DNA from: Mesorhizobium sp. B2-1-1
Lineage (GTDB): Bacteria; Pseudomonadota; Alphaproteobacteria; Rhizobiales; Rhizobiaceae
NCBI RefSeq assembly: GCF_006442975.2
Contig: NZ_CP083955.1
Location: forward strand, 1 to 64,000
Direction: 5' to 3'
Length of the DNA stretch: 64,000 nucleotides
Shown piece by piece: positions 16,480 to 25,812 of the stretch (the stretch's first letter is position 1; each line of letters starts with the position of its first letter). Below the pieces are notes generated by a model, which saw only the letters and a list, made by a program, of their open reading frames with translations, had not been told where the DNA came from and searched no databases. The translations under genes were made by a program, and so were the position numbers.

Positions 16480-18039
16480 ATGGTCGATCTGGGTCCGGTG
16501 ATGAACTGGTGGAACTCACCTCTGATCTACATCGTGTCGCTCGGCCTCGCCGGAATCGTCGTTTGGAACCTCGTTCCGGGACGCTTCGCCAATGCGAGGT
16601 TGATCGTCCAGCTCGTCTTTTTCCTCGCAATGTCGATCATGGTTCTCGAACTGCGGGTCGTCCCATACGAGCCCGCACGAAGCGATGGGACGACCAGTGG
16701 AGCGATCCTCATCGGATCGGTCAAGCTGCTGTGGTGGGTCCATCTTGCCTGGGCGCTAATTGGGTTTGTCCGTATCTATATCGTGTTCGAGCGGCAGCCG
16801 CGCGAGGCACGCCTCCTGCAGGATGTCGTGGTCGGCATCATCTATACGGGAATGCTCCTTTCAATCCTGGCGTTCGTCTTTGCCGTGCCGGTCGGAACGC
16901 TCATCGCCACGTCGGGCGTCTTTGCCGTCATGCTAGGTTTGGCGCTCCAGAATACGCTTGGCGACGTATTTTCGGGAATCGCGCTTAACCTCGGCCGCCC
17001 TTATGTGCTTGGAAACTGGATCATTCTGAACGACGGAACCGAGGGCCGCGTCGTAGAGACCAATTGGCGCTCGACCCAACTCCTCACCCCGGCCCACAAC
17101 GTCATCGCACTTCCGAACAGCCTTGTCGCCAAAATCGGGGTAACAAACCTTAGCGGCCCAGACGAGAGCCATGGACTTACCGTGACGGTAAAGATGACTC
17201 TGACCAAGACGCCGGCTATCATCGTAGACACGATGCGCATGGTCCTCCTGAGCTGCAACTCGATCCTCCAAGACCCTTCGCCCGTGGTAGCCATCACAAG
17301 CCTGGATGCGGCGGCAATCGGGATCGAGCTGTCATTTCGCGTCGCCAGCCTTGACCAGCGGATTACAGCTCGGAACGAAATTTTCGATCTGGTCTATCGC
17401 CATTCAAGGTCGGTCGGGGTGCTGCTGGCAGCGCCACTTTCGGCTTCGATTGCCATGACCTCCCAGCCAATCGACGGGACGGCGACCTCCCAAGGCTTCG
17501 CCGCGATCGACCTGATCAAGGCCATACCGATCTTCTCGACGCTAACGGATGCCGAGCAGGAGGCGCTTGCCGCGACGATCCTGGTTCGCAGCTACCGCAA
17601 GGGCGACGTCATTGCAGAACAAGGAGAGATGCTGCCATCCCTCATGATTGTCCGGAAGGGCGTCATCGTCCGGCAACATGTCCAAAGCAATGCTAACGTG
17701 CAGGAGGTTGGCCGGCTTGCACCTGGCGACTTCTTCGGCGAGACCGGCCTGCTCGCAGGTATTGGCGAGACGTCGACATTGCGGGCGATGACCCACGTCT
17801 TGGTCTACGAGATAGACCAGCAGAGGTTCGCGCCGCTCCTGCACGACAGGCCCGAGATGGCCGAAGATCTTGCGGCAACCCTGTCGAGGGGGACGTTGGC
17901 CTATGGCGAAACCGGCATCCCCGGCCAGCAGCACAAGAGCTCCAAATTTGCGCTCCTGAAAGCCATTCAGGCTGTCTTCCACACCGCCCCATTGGAGCAC
18001 GCTCGAGCACGTGGTCGACCAGGCATTCGAAAGGACTAG
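16480..18039 (+). CDS. MscS-family channel with C-terminal cyclic-nucleotide-binding domain
   Basis: A 519-residue inner-membrane protein. Several hydrophobic helices come first (residues 12-150). The MscS pore helix and beta domain follow (GVFAVMLGLALQNTLGDVFSG, then RPYVLGNWI). At the C terminus there is a cNMP-binding domain (about 345-470) with phosphate-cassette residues in GDFFGETGLLAG. This layout is that of bacterial bCNG-type MscS channels, which may be gated by cAMP rather than tension. It lies 157 bp after petB and may be co-transcribed. Confidence 0.85.
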   Translation: MVDLGPVMNWWNSPLIYIVSLGLAGIVVWNLVPGRFANARLIVQLVFFLAMSIMVLELRVVPYEPARSDGTTSGAILIGSVKLLWWVHLAWALIGFVRIYIVFERQPREARLLQDVVVGIIYTGMLLSILAFVFAVPVGTLIATSGVFAVMLGLALQNTLGDVFSGIALNLGRPYVLGNWIILNDGTEGRVVETNWRSTQLLTPAHNVIALPNSLVAKIGVTNLSGPDESHGLTVTVKMTLTKTPAIIVDTMRMVLLSCNSILQDPSPVVAITSLDAAAIGIELSFRVASLDQRITARNEIFDLVYRHSRSVGVLLAAPLSASIAMTSQPIDGTATSQGFAAIDLIKAIPIFSTLTDAEQEALAATILVRSYRKGDVIAEQGEMLPSLMIVRKGVIVRQHVQSNANVQEVGRLAPGDFFGETGLLAGIGETSTLRAMTHVLVYEIDQQRFAPLLHDRPEMAEDLAATLSRGTLAYGETGIPGQQHKSSKFALLKAIQAVFHTAPLEHARARGRPGIRKD

Positions 18040-18043
18040 ATTC

Positions 18044-18952
18044 ATGACCATCCGCCAAAGCGACATCGTCGGCATCGACCCACTTAGGCAGCCGAGTATG
18101 CGTGATTTTGCCGACGGTTTGAAGGTACGGCGCGTACTGCCCTCCTCGAACCGCCTGATGATCGGTCCCTACATATTGTTCGACCATTTCGGCCCCGCGG
18201 TATTCGACGCAGGTCGCGGTTTCGACATGGGGCCGCATCCGCATATCGGGATTGCGGCCGTGACCTATCTGTTCGACGGGGAGATTATCCATCACGACAA
18301 TCTCGGTGAAGTGCAGACCATCCGCCCCGGCGAGGTCAACTGGATGACGGCCGGGTCCGGCATCGTCCATTCCGAACGCACGTCGCCAGAAGCCCGAGCA
18401 CCAGGAAGCAATCTCTTCGGCGTTCAGGCCTGGGTGGCCCTCCCCACCAAGCACGAAGAAGTTGCCGCCCACTTTTCACATTATGGCGCTCCCGAAATCC
18501 CACGGATCTGTGGCGACGGGGTCGAGTTCACTTTAATCGCCGGGGTTTCCGACGGGTTGGTGTCTCCGGCAAGGACGTACTCCGACCTGGTCTGCGCCGA
18601 AATCGTGCTCACCAGCAGTGCGCGATATCAGGTGAAACCCGGATATCTCGAGCGTGCGATCTATGTTGTCGCCGGCGAGATCGAAGTCATGGGCCAACTT
18701 GGCACGTTCGGTGAAGGCGAATTGATCATGCTGGAGCCGGACGCTGAGATCGTGCTCCAGGCGCCTGCCTTCCATGCCGCGCGGCTGATGCTGATCGGCG
18801 GCGAGCCTCTTTCCGAACCACGTTATGTTCATTGGAACTTCGTCTCCTCCTCAGCCGAACGGATTGAGCAGGCAAAGGCGGACTGGCGCGAAGGCCGCTT
18901 CCCCGACGTACCAGGCGAACACGGGTTGATGCCTCTGCCACAGGAAGAATAG
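18044..18952 (+). CDS. Pirin-family protein
   Basis: A 302-residue bicupin of the pirin family. The metal-binding motif is in MGPHPHIGIAAVTYLFDGE, with a second His/Glu set around WMTAGSGIVHSE. Pirins bind Fe or other metals; some are quercetin dioxygenases or redox-dependent regulators. ATG 18044 follows AAAGGA and lies 4 bp after the channel gene, suggesting the same transcript. The substrate is unknown. Confidence 0.88.
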   Translation: MTIRQSDIVGIDPLRQPSMRDFADGLKVRRVLPSSNRLMIGPYILFDHFGPAVFDAGRGFDMGPHPHIGIAAVTYLFDGEIIHHDNLGEVQTIRPGEVNWMTAGSGIVHSERTSPEARAPGSNLFGVQAWVALPTKHEEVAAHFSHYGAPEIPRICGDGVEFTLIAGVSDGLVSPARTYSDLVCAEIVLTSSARYQVKPGYLERAIYVVAGEIEVMGQLGTFGEGELIMLEPDAEIVLQAPAFHAARLMLIGGEPLSEPRYVHWNFVSSSAERIEQAKADWREGRFPDVPGEHGLMPLPQEE

Positions 18953-19000
18953 GGCGGTGACGGTTTCGGCGGTGGCCACATCCGCCGGTCGCCGGCGGCG

Positions 19001-19432
19001 TTATGACATCGAGTAGAGTTTGCGCATCGTGCCCTCGTCGATTTGACCGTCGAACCAGACGTCGAAGATGGTCTTGAGCAGGAACTCGTCGTTACTTGCT
19101 TCGGAAAACAGCGTTAGGGACGCGTGCAATTTCTTTGTATCTTCATCACCGAAGACCGCGCGAGCACTTAGATTGGAAAGTCGTTGCAGTGTGCCGACGC
19201 ATTCCCGATAACGACCGCCCAGTATCGGCGATTGGAGGTAAGCGCCTGCCTCGTCGAGTGATGTGATCGCGTACGGATCGGCGTCAGTGTCGCTTAGCCC
19301 GGCAGCCAACCTCGGGAAGATCAACTCCATGTATGGAGTACACATCACGCCTCGACGCAGTATAGCCAGGGCGTCGCCGTAGACCGGATCCTGAGCGTTG
19401 ACGAACCTCTGCAAATTATATTGGTCGTCCAT
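19001..19432 (-). CDS. DUF1810-family protein
   Basis: A 143-residue cytoplasmic protein that fits the DUF1810 pattern: an opening NLQRFVNAQDPVYGDALAIL, the middle LIFPRLAAGLSD, then YAITSLDEAGAYLQSPILGGR and SLTLFSEAS. The family has no settled biochemical role (structures are helical, around 140 residues). It ends convergently with the pirin gene. Function unknown. Confidence 0.8.
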   Translation of the reverse strand: MDDQYNLQRFVNAQDPVYGDALAILRRGVMCTPYMELIFPRLAAGLSDTDADPYAITSLDEAGAYLQSPILGGRYRECVGTLQRLSNLSARAVFGDEDTKKLHASLTLFSEASNDEFLLKTIFDVWFDGQIDEGTMRKLYSMS

Positions 19433-19477
19433 CTCGACTCAGACCTTTTTTTGCAAACAGCTGTATTCGGGGCCTGA

Positions 19478-19759
19478 TCACCCTGCAACGACATCGGTGT
19501 ATTCCGGATACCTGGCGACGAAGCCGCTCATGAAGGGACACTTCAAGACCGCTTTGCGGCCCGTTTTGCGGAGCAATTCGAAGGTGCCTTGCGCCAACCG
19601 CGACGCGATCCCCTGTCCGGAAAATTCCAAAGGCACTTCGGTATGTATCAACACTACCTTGCCGTCTTGGAGCGAATAGTAGGCCACTGCGAAGGCTTGA
19701 CCGGTGATCGGGAGCTCGAACCGATGCTGCTGAATGTTTTCTGTGACCTTTGCGTGCAT
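19478..19759 (-). CDS. Small GNAT-type acetyltransferase-like protein (YjdJ/COG2388 type)
   Basis: A 93-residue minimal GNAT fold. The acetyl-CoA loop region is LEFSGQGIASRLAQGTFEL, preceded by the strand VVLIHTEVP and followed by CPFMSGFVARYPEYTD, the usual tail of the YidJ/YjdJ group. No partner or substrate is evident. It follows a histidine kinase gene on the same strand. Confidence 0.8.
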   Translation of the reverse strand: MHAKVTENIQQHRFELPITGQAFAVAYYSLQDGKVVLIHTEVPLEFSGQGIASRLAQGTFELLRKTGRKAVLKCPFMSGFVARYPEYTDVVAG

Positions 19760-19810
19760 CTCTATCTCTCGATGTGCGTTGCGTGAGGCTGGATGTAGCT
19801 TGCCCGGTCG

Positions 19811-20557
19811 CTATCGCATCGCGGGCAGACGTAGCGTGACAGTTGTGCCTGCCCCGGGCGCGCTCTGAATATCGATGCTTCCGCCTGACTCTTCGGCAAA
19901 GCGCTTGACCATTGGCAGGCCGACGCCGCCGAGGCCCTCCGTTTTTGTGGTGAAGAAGGGATCGAATGCGAAGGCAATCGTCTCGGCGGTCATTCCCACA
20001 CCGTGGTCGGCGGTGGTGATATCCACCTGAGCGGCTGAGGAGCCATCAAAGACCACTGCGGTATTTATCGAGATCAGGCCTCCGTTGGGAGATGCATCGC
20101 GCGCGTTGAATACCAGGTTCAGAATCGCGTTCTGCAAATCCAGGCGATTGCACCTCACTGAAGGCAAGTCCGGCGTCACTCGAACCTCGAGGCGGATCTT
20201 GGGATCCGACGCACTTCGAATGAGGGTCTCGATTTCAGCCAGACAGGCGCCGACATTTGCATATTCGCTTTCTCTGCGGCTCTCTCGGGCGGAACTGATA
20301 GTCTGGCGGACAAGCGCGCCGGCTCGTTCCAGGGCAGTTCTGGCGCCCGAAATTACATGCCCAAGCGCTGGAGCCGCCGAGACGCTCGGGTCACGGGCCA
20401 GGTGATTCAATGCCGACGAGGCGACCTGGATGAGATTGCCAAGGTCATGAACGATGCCGGCGGTCGCTAGCTGAATGGGCAGGCCATCTCGTGGAATCTC
20501 GGGCGGGCTGTCGAAGACATCCACTTTCACTTCCGGACGAGACATTGTAACCCTCAT
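19811..20557 (-). CDS. Soluble histidine kinase without sensor domain
   Basis: A 248-residue protein consisting of a dimerisation/phosphoacceptor region (H-box in AGIVHDLGNLIQVASSALNHL, residues 31-52) and a HATPase_c domain. The N-box is QNAILNLVFNARDA, the G1 box DHGVGMT and the G2 region GGVGLPMVKRF. No membrane segment or PAS/GAF input domain is encoded, and no response regulator adjoins it. It may take its signal from a partner protein. Confidence 0.85.
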   Translation of the reverse strand: MRVTMSRPEVKVDVFDSPPEIPRDGLPIQLATAGIVHDLGNLIQVASSALNHLARDPSVSAAPALGHVISGARTALERAGALVRQTISSARESRRESEYANVGACLAEIETLIRSASDPKIRLEVRVTPDLPSVRCNRLDLQNAILNLVFNARDASPNGGLISINTAVVFDGSSAAQVDITTADHGVGMTAETIAFAFDPFFTTKTEGLGGVGLPMVKRFAEESGGSIDIQSAPGAGTTVTLRLPAMR

Positions 20558-20754
20558 GTTTGCTCACGCAGAATTCAGTTGCTTGAAGACGGTACAATAG
20601 AGGACGGGAGTGGTCGATTAGATCGAGTAAGAAGCCAAACCATATTGCAGTATATGTCCCGCGATCTGCGGACCATCGCCAGTGGGGGACCAAACATCTC
20701 GCGAGACAGATCTCCCGCTCTTTCGTGCTCATCGCACCGTCGCGAGATTCTCCT

Positions 20755-21192
20755 CTATTGGTAGCCAACGCCCCCGATATAGTTGGCGAGCAGCCGCTCC
20801 TGGAGCTCTTCCTGTTGGAAGAGCGCCTTCATCGCGTCGCGGATATCGAGGACGCCTATCGGCTTGGCGCCGCCGCCGAGCACCGGTAGGTTCTGGAGCC
20901 GCTGTGTTGTCATGGTCTGCCAGACCGAATGCAGGTCGTCATCGGGCCCACAGGATACGAAAGACCGGCTCATCAGTGTCGATACCGGCGCTTCCGCCGG
21001 CCCCGAATTCGCCAGATGACGGACAAGGTCGGACTTGCTCAGCACGCCTGCCGCCTCGCCACTGCCATGGCATACGACAACCAGGCCTATGGCCGGCTTG
21101 GACAGCCATAGCGCGGCTGCCCGCAGCGACGTGTCGAGGTCGACCGCCGCAAGGCGCGCCGATGTTTCTGGATGTAGACTGTCAATTCGCAT
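20755..21192 (-). CDS. Two-CBS-domain protein
   Basis: A 145-residue protein made of a CBS (Bateman) pair: ALWLSKPAIGLVVVCHGSGE with VLSKSDLVRHLA, and TTQRLQNLPVLGGGAKPIGVLDIRDAM. Such pairs sense adenine nucleotides and regulate a partner. The SD AGAGG precedes the ATG. Partner unknown. Confidence 0.85.
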   Translation of the reverse strand: MRIDSLHPETSARLAAVDLDTSLRAAALWLSKPAIGLVVVCHGSGEAAGVLSKSDLVRHLANSGPAEAPVSTLMSRSFVSCGPDDDLHSVWQTMTTQRLQNLPVLGGGAKPIGVLDIRDAMKALFQQEELQERLLANYIGGVGYQ

Positions 21193-21250
21193 GATGCCCT
21201 CTTGAGGCGTCTCGCGGCCGCAGCCGGAGAGATCAGGTTCGAGGTTTCGC

Positions 21251-21898
21251 TTACTCTTCGAAGGGAGTGTTCATCACAAAATCGACGGAAGACGGCGCCT
21301 TGTAGCCGGCCACAAAGCGCTCACCGAAATCCCGGGCAAAGTTGTCGTAGGTCGTTTCCGGGTTCACCTTGGCGATGTGACAAAAGCATCGCGTCATCCG
21401 CCGCTTCATTTGAAGACGCGGAAATTCGCCGACGATCCTGGCTATCTCGGCGGAAGAGATGAAACTGTATTGCAGGCCCACGACATCAAGGCAGATGCCG
21501 GCTGTGCACAGCGCCACCTCGGCCTCCTTGTAGAGGCCGATCGACGGCGTCGAGTTGAGTGCGACGCTGTCCCATATCAACTGAGCACGACGCTCGTCGA
21601 AGCCGCCTTGCCGGACGAAGGCGCGAGCCAGATCGGCGCCTTCCACCTCGAAACGGCGCGGCCCGGCGAAGGTCTCGTTGAGCGTGACGTCGTGCAACAG
21701 GGTTCCGACGGCAACAACTTCACCGTCGTGCTCGATGTTCTGGACCTGTGCGATGCGGACGGCGAAAAGCCATGATCGAACCACGTGGTTGAACAAATAC
21801 GGTTCACATAGCTGGCGGGCATGTTCGATCGCCCGGCCGACAAGCGGCGTATCGGGGACCGAAACCCCTGCAAGCGTGCGCCTGGCGATCGCATCCAT
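21251..21898 (-). CDS. HD-domain hydrolase
   Basis: A 215-residue HD-superfamily protein. HxxR in FNHVVRSWLF and the HD doublet in VGTLLHDVTLNE mark the metal site, and a later Asp is in LIWDSVALNS. This spacing recalls the cyanamide-hydratase-like HD group. It lacks nucleotide-cyclase or synthetase domains. Substrate unknown. Confidence 0.78.
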   Translation of the reverse strand: MDAIARRTLAGVSVPDTPLVGRAIEHARQLCEPYLFNHVVRSWLFAVRIAQVQNIEHDGEVVAVGTLLHDVTLNETFAGPRRFEVEGADLARAFVRQGGFDERRAQLIWDSVALNSTPSIGLYKEAEVALCTAGICLDVVGLQYSFISSAEIARIVGEFPRLQMKRRMTRCFCHIAKVNPETTYDNFARDFGERFVAGYKAPSSVDFVMNTPFEE

Positions 21899-21966
21899 GT
21901 CAGTGCCTTTCCTTCGCCGATTGTGTGTCGGTTTGACGCCCTTACCTTGGCAAGGGCGTCACCAGT

Positions 21967-22368
21967 TCATTTCGCGTAGGTCGTCAGGTTGGTCTCGTTG
22001 GTATCGACGACGAAGATCGCAAGCAGGCGAGCGCGTTCCGTCTTGCTGGCGTTTTCACTGACGGCGTGATGGTCGCCCGGAAATTCCGAGAAGCTTTCGC
22101 CTGCACGGTACGTCTTCACGGGCCCACCGTTGACCTGGCTTCGGATCGCCCCCTCCAGCACCGTGGCATAGATGAACGCGGAACTGGGATGGGTATGCGC
22201 CGGCGATGTCCCGCCCGGCCCGTACTCGACGAGCACGGCTTTCAAGCTCTTGCCGGGCACATTTGGAAGGGCGTGGTCGTAGACGAGCTTCACGCTGTCC
22301 GCGTCTTTGGCCATTGCTGCGGTGACGGATGCGGCGGCGAGCGCTGCACAGAGGAGTTTCCTGATCAT
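21967..22368 (-). CDS. Exported cupin-domain protein
   Basis: A 133-residue protein with a Sec signal peptide (MIRKLLCAALAAASVTAAMA) and a small cupin barrel. Metal-ligand histidines are in SPAHTHPSSAFIYATVLEG and GDHHAVSEN. It is probably periplasmic. The SD AAGGA lies nine bases before the ATG. Cupins of this type act as sensors, isomerases or dioxygenases; none can be assigned. Confidence 0.82.
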   Translation of the reverse strand: MIRKLLCAALAAASVTAAMAKDADSVKLVYDHALPNVPGKSLKAVLVEYGPGGTSPAHTHPSSAFIYATVLEGAIRSQVNGGPVKTYRAGESFSEFPGDHHAVSENASKTERARLLAIFVVDTNETNLTTYAK

Positions 22369-22439
22369 GTCCGATATCCTTGTTGGAATGAGAGCTAGGG
22401 AATGCTGGTCTGATGGGTCGCGAAACCGGCGTTCAGTAC

Positions 22440-23198
22440 TTACGCCGGTGGCGTGTATCGGCTGAGCCAGTCGTCGAAGTGGACGGCGCCGATACGCGCG
22501 TTCTCGCCGGGGACAAGCGTTTGATCGTCGATTGCCACTTGACCGTAGTAGAGAGCGCCAGGATCCGAGACGATTTTGCGCGGATCGTTGGTGGCCTTTA
22601 GAAAGCGACCGACGAGCTCGCTCATACGAACGCGATCGGGGCCGGCAATTTCGATCGTGCCGTTCACTGGCGCTGCTAGGGCGACGTCCGCCATCGCATC
22701 GGCAACGTCGTCGGCTGCCATTGGTTGGAAGTACGCCGGTGACATGTGGACGGTATCCCCTACGGCGCCGGTGTTTGCGATGGCGGCGGTGAACTCGAAG
22801 AACTGTGTGGCGTGCACGATCGTGTAGGGGATAGCGGACTCCTTGATCAGCTTTTCCTGAAGCAGTTTGCCGCGGAAATACCCCATGTCCTGCAGCCGGT
22901 CGGTGCCGACCACAGACAGCGCGACGTGATGGCGGACGCCGGCGGCCGCTTCGGCTGCAAGAAGATTACGCCCGGATGCCGCGAAAAATTCGAGCGCGGC
23001 CTTTTCCTCGAATGACGGTGAGTTCGCGAGATCGACGACGACCTGTGCCCCGGCAAGAGCGACGGCCAGCCCTTCTCCGGTGACGGTGTTCACTCCCGAA
23101 TTCGGTGAGGCCGCAAGCACGTCGTGTCCCTTCCTGCGCAGTCTTTCCACAGTCTTGGAACCGATCAGCCCGGTTCCGCCGATGACGACGATCTTCAT
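22440..23198 (-). CDS. NmrA-like NAD(P)-binding protein (atypical SDR)
   Basis: A 252-residue Rossmann protein. The nucleotide-binding loop is VVIGGTGLIGSKTVERL, with the RRKGHDVLAA second strand. The YFRGKLLQEKLIKES segment is the position of the SDR catalytic YxxxK. ATG 23198 is preferred to an upstream TTG because AAGGAG is seven bases before it. A decayed N-terminal copy is at 39247. It may be a quinone oxidoreductase or a redox-sensing protein. Confidence 0.85.
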   Translation of the reverse strand: MKIVVIGGTGLIGSKTVERLRRKGHDVLAASPNSGVNTVTGEGLAVALAGAQVVVDLANSPSFEEKAALEFFAASGRNLLAAEAAAGVRHHVALSVVGTDRLQDMGYFRGKLLQEKLIKESAIPYTIVHATQFFEFTAAIANTGAVGDTVHMSPAYFQPMAADDVADAMADVALAAPVNGTIEIAGPDRVRMSELVGRFLKATNDPRKIVSDPGALYYGQVAIDDQTLVPGENARIGAVHFDDWLSRYTPPA

Positions 23199-23264
23199 TT
23201 CCAATCTCCTTTGTTGAGGGTGTTGATTTGCGGGGTGTTGGTCGAATGTCGGCTTTCCGGCGAG

Positions 23265-24053
23265 CTACTCGCTGGCCGATGCGGCGTCCTCGATAAGTGA
23301 GGTGACCTCGTCGGGGTGCGAGACCATGAGCGCGTGGGACGCACCCTCGATGACGACCGTCTTCACGGCGTGCGCGCGCTTGGCCATGAAGCTCATGACG
23401 GCTGCCGGGATATTTCGGTCATCGGTGCCGTAGATCATGTAGGACGGCAGCGTTTTCCATGAAGCTACGCCCGAGGGCTCGGCCAGGGCTGCCTGCGCGA
23501 TCGGGCGTTGGGTGGCGGCCATCAGCGACGACTGCTCTTCGGGAACGTCAGCCGCGAACTGGGCTCGGAATTTGTCCGGCTGGATGAAGAGATCCTGGCC
23601 GCCGTTCGGCGACGCGACTGGAGCAAGCGCGCTTGCCAAAGTGCTGCCGGGAAACATGCTGGACAAGGTGGCGCTCGATTCGCCGTTATCCGGCGCGAAT
23701 CCGGCCACGTATACCAAGGCCTTCACATTGGGATTGCCGTTGGCGGCTTCGGTGATCACGGGTCCGCCGTAGGAATGCCCCACCAGCACGATCGGTCCGG
23801 GAACCGACCGGATGATGGCCGAGACCGCCGCGGCATCGCTGGCGACGCTGCGGAGGGGATTGGCTGCCGCCTTCGCCACATAGCCGTCCCTGCCGAGTTT
23901 GGTTATGACCGCGTCCCAACTCGACGATTCGGCGAAGGCCCCGTGCACCAGCACGATCGTCGGCTTGGGCTTCGCTCCGGCCGCCTGCGCCGTTGCGCCA
24001 CCCGCGACGGCAAGCGCGGCGGCCAGCGCCAGGATTCCAGTGACATTTCGCAT
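23265..24053 (-). CDS. Exported alpha/beta hydrolase (Ser nucleophile)
   Basis: A 262-residue alpha/beta hydrolase with a Sec signal peptide (residues 1-24, ending AQAAG). The oxyanion motif is VHGAFAESSSW, the nucleophile Ser is in VGHSYGGPV, and the His is near GASHALMVSHP. An AAAGGAG SD precedes the ATG. Esterase-like secreted members of this type occur widely in rhizobia. The upstream region shares a 75-bp repeat with that of the hydrolase at 25813. Confidence 0.85.
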   Translation of the reverse strand: MRNVTGILALAAALAVAGGATAQAAGAKPKPTIVLVHGAFAESSSWDAVITKLGRDGYVAKAAANPLRSVASDAAAVSAIIRSVPGPIVLVGHSYGGPVITEAANGNPNVKALVYVAGFAPDNGESSATLSSMFPGSTLASALAPVASPNGGQDLFIQPDKFRAQFAADVPEEQSSLMAATQRPIAQAALAEPSGVASWKTLPSYMIYGTDDRNIPAAVMSFMAKRAHAVKTVVIEGASHALMVSHPDEVTSLIEDAASASE

Positions 24054-24098
24054 TTGCTTTCTCCTTTGTCGGCCTTCCGTTTGACCAATGTGGAGAAG

Positions 24099-24172
24099 GA
24101 TGCGCCGATCCGGGGCGCCGACCTATTGTGCGGAATGGTCGGTCATACGATGCCAAGGTGCAGGGTGGGTCA
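24099..24172. repeat. 75-bp repeat, copy 1, upstream of a hydrolase gene
   Basis: The segment from GATGCGCCGATCC to GCAGGGTGGGT is about 75 percent identical to 26928-27003. Both copies share ATACGATGCCAAGGTGCAGG or a near match. Each lies before a leftward alpha/beta hydrolase gene, so it may hold a shared promoter or operator. Confidence 0.55.
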
Positions 24173-24453
24173 TCGCTGCGATCAGGTGACCTGGGTATTC
24201 CGCACGCGGATCGCCGGCAGCGCAGGGGTTCGTGACCAATACAAATCCATGGAGCTGCTGCCTCCAAACACCACTGCCGCCCCGGCGTAACGGCAAGACT
24301 CCCACCGCGAACGACATTGCCCCTGACCTTAGGCCTTCACAGCCCATGCTTTCGTATGGATCAAACAGCCACATCGTCTGATCGTTCCGCAATGACGCAG
24401 CATTTATATTGTTATTGTGAATACGATCCAAAATTAACCATGGAGTTACCAAA
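24173..24453. other. Gene-free stretch between the hydrolase and the DUF680 gene
   Basis: Together with the repeat above, this stretch forms about 400 bp without a convincing gene. AT-rich sequence near 24400-24450 probably holds the rightward promoter of the small secreted protein gene at 24454. Confidence 0.4.
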
Positions 24454-24681
24454 ATGAAGAACACATCTCTTGCTGCCGCAATCCTTCTTGTTGCAGCAGG
24501 AAACGCCGTCGCCGGAAGCGATCACTACGGATCAAACTCGGTCCAGCAACCCGCAACTTCTTCCGAGAGCATGCACACCTCCTCGATCAGGAAGACGGGC
24601 AACGATGCCGGCGTGCAGGAGACCGTGCGCAAGCCGATTGCTCCCAGCAAGGACCCGGGCCAGGGCATCTGGGGTCACTAG
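24454..24681 (+). CDS. Small secreted DUF680-type protein
   Basis: A 75-residue protein with a clean signal peptide (MKNTSLAAAILLVAAGNAVAG) and a short hydrophilic mature part (GSDHYGSNS, then SIRKTGNDAGVQ and the ending DPGQGIWGH). Small exported proteins with the GSDH start and GQGIWG end belong to the DUF680 group that is abundant in Mesorhizobium. Function unknown. A strong hairpin follows 24 bp after the stop. Confidence 0.8.
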   Translation: MKNTSLAAAILLVAAGNAVAGSDHYGSNSVQQPATSSESMHTSSIRKTGNDAGVQETVRKPIAPSKDPGQGIWGH

Positions 24682-24705
24682 CACCCGAAAATTGTAGAAC
24701 CTGGA

Positions 24706-24730
24706 AGGACCGGGGCGTCGCCCCGGTCCT
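24706..24730 (+). terminator. Strong hairpin after the DUF680 gene
   Basis: AGGACCGGGGC (24706-24716) pairs perfectly with GCCCCGGTCCT (24720-24730) around a GTC loop. It lacks a long T-run (TCTTC follows), so termination efficiency is uncertain. Confidence 0.6.
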
Positions 24731-24885
24731 CTTCACGCTTTCCAAAGGACCTTGAAAGTGCGTGGGGGCCCTGACACAGGTTCTGAGACCGGGGAGCTAT
24801 AAAACCACCTTTCACCTTGGATCTGGCCGAGTGGGATGGCGATCGACGCTCGACCGTCAAACGGCAGCGACTTGGCTACCCCAGC

Positions 24886-25635
24886 TCAAAGCAATGCCAT
24901 TCCGCCGTCGACCCGCAGATTGACACCGGTGACAAAACTGCTTGCGTCCGATGCCAGGAACAGAGCGGCTTTTGCCAGTTCTTCCGGCTGGCCCATTCGA
25001 CCAAGGGGAATTGCTTCGGCCATGGACTTCTCGAAGGATGCTCGCATTTCGGCCGGGACACCCAGTTTGTCGAGAATAGCCGTATCCACGGGGCCGGGGC
25101 TGAGCACGTTGACGCGTATGCGACGCGATTTCAGTTCTATCGCCCAACTGCGCGCGAAGGCGCCGATGGCTGCCTTGGAGCCTGCATAAACGGCATGGCC
25201 TTCCAAGACCTTCTCGCTGGCGATTGATCCCGTCAGTATGACTGCGCCGCCATCGCGCATCAGCGGGATCAGTTTCTGCACACCAAAGAAGACGCCGCGC
25301 GCATTGATAGAGAACTGCGCATCGTACTCGGCTTCGGAAACTGCCGACGAATGCGTGATGGTGTTCACGCCGGCGTTCGCCATATAGATATCGAACGCCC
25401 CAAACCTCTGATGGATCTGTCGCGCGACATCCTCGTGGTGCGCCACGTCGGCTACATCACCCTGAATGCCCAGTGCGCCGGCTCCGATCTCGGAGACTGC
25501 CTCCTCGACCGCACGCTGTCTCCGGCCGGTGATTACGACCTGCGCCCCCTCCGACGCGAAAGCTTTCGCGGCGAATAGCCCAATCCCACTGTTTCCCCCG
25601 GTGATCAACGCGGTCTTTCCTGAAAGTATACCCAT
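24886..25635 (-). CDS. SDR-family oxidoreductase
   Basis: A 249-residue classical short-chain dehydrogenase. The cofactor loop is TGGNSGIGLFAAKAF, with NNAG-type ANAGVN, catalytic Ser in ILTGSIASEK, and YxxxK in YAGSKAAIGAF. The C-terminal GVNLRVDGGMALL closes the fold. The start at 25635 is chosen over ATG 25641 because AGAGG is then eight bases away. It is most like the glucose-1-dehydrogenase/3-oxoacyl reductase group; substrate unknown. Confidence 0.9.
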   Translation of the reverse strand: MGILSGKTALITGGNSGIGLFAAKAFASEGAQVVITGRRQRAVEEAVSEIGAGALGIQGDVADVAHHEDVARQIHQRFGAFDIYMANAGVNTITHSSAVSEAEYDAQFSINARGVFFGVQKLIPLMRDGGAVILTGSIASEKVLEGHAVYAGSKAAIGAFARSWAIELKSRRIRVNVLSPGPVDTAILDKLGVPAEMRASFEKSMAEAIPLGRMGQPEELAKAALFLASDASSFVTGVNLRVDGGMALL

Positions 25636-25812
25636 TTGCATTGCCTCTGATGATTTTCACGAGAGCCGCCGCAGTTGCCAACCGCAGTTCTCAGCGTGAA
25701 CTCGGACGGCTGAGACCAGAAAGCATCTCCAGGAGCCATCGATGCTGAGTTTTCATAGTCAGGCTGGCCGCACCGGTGTTGTGCGGCCAGCCATGACCGC
25801 CGCTTGAGAGCA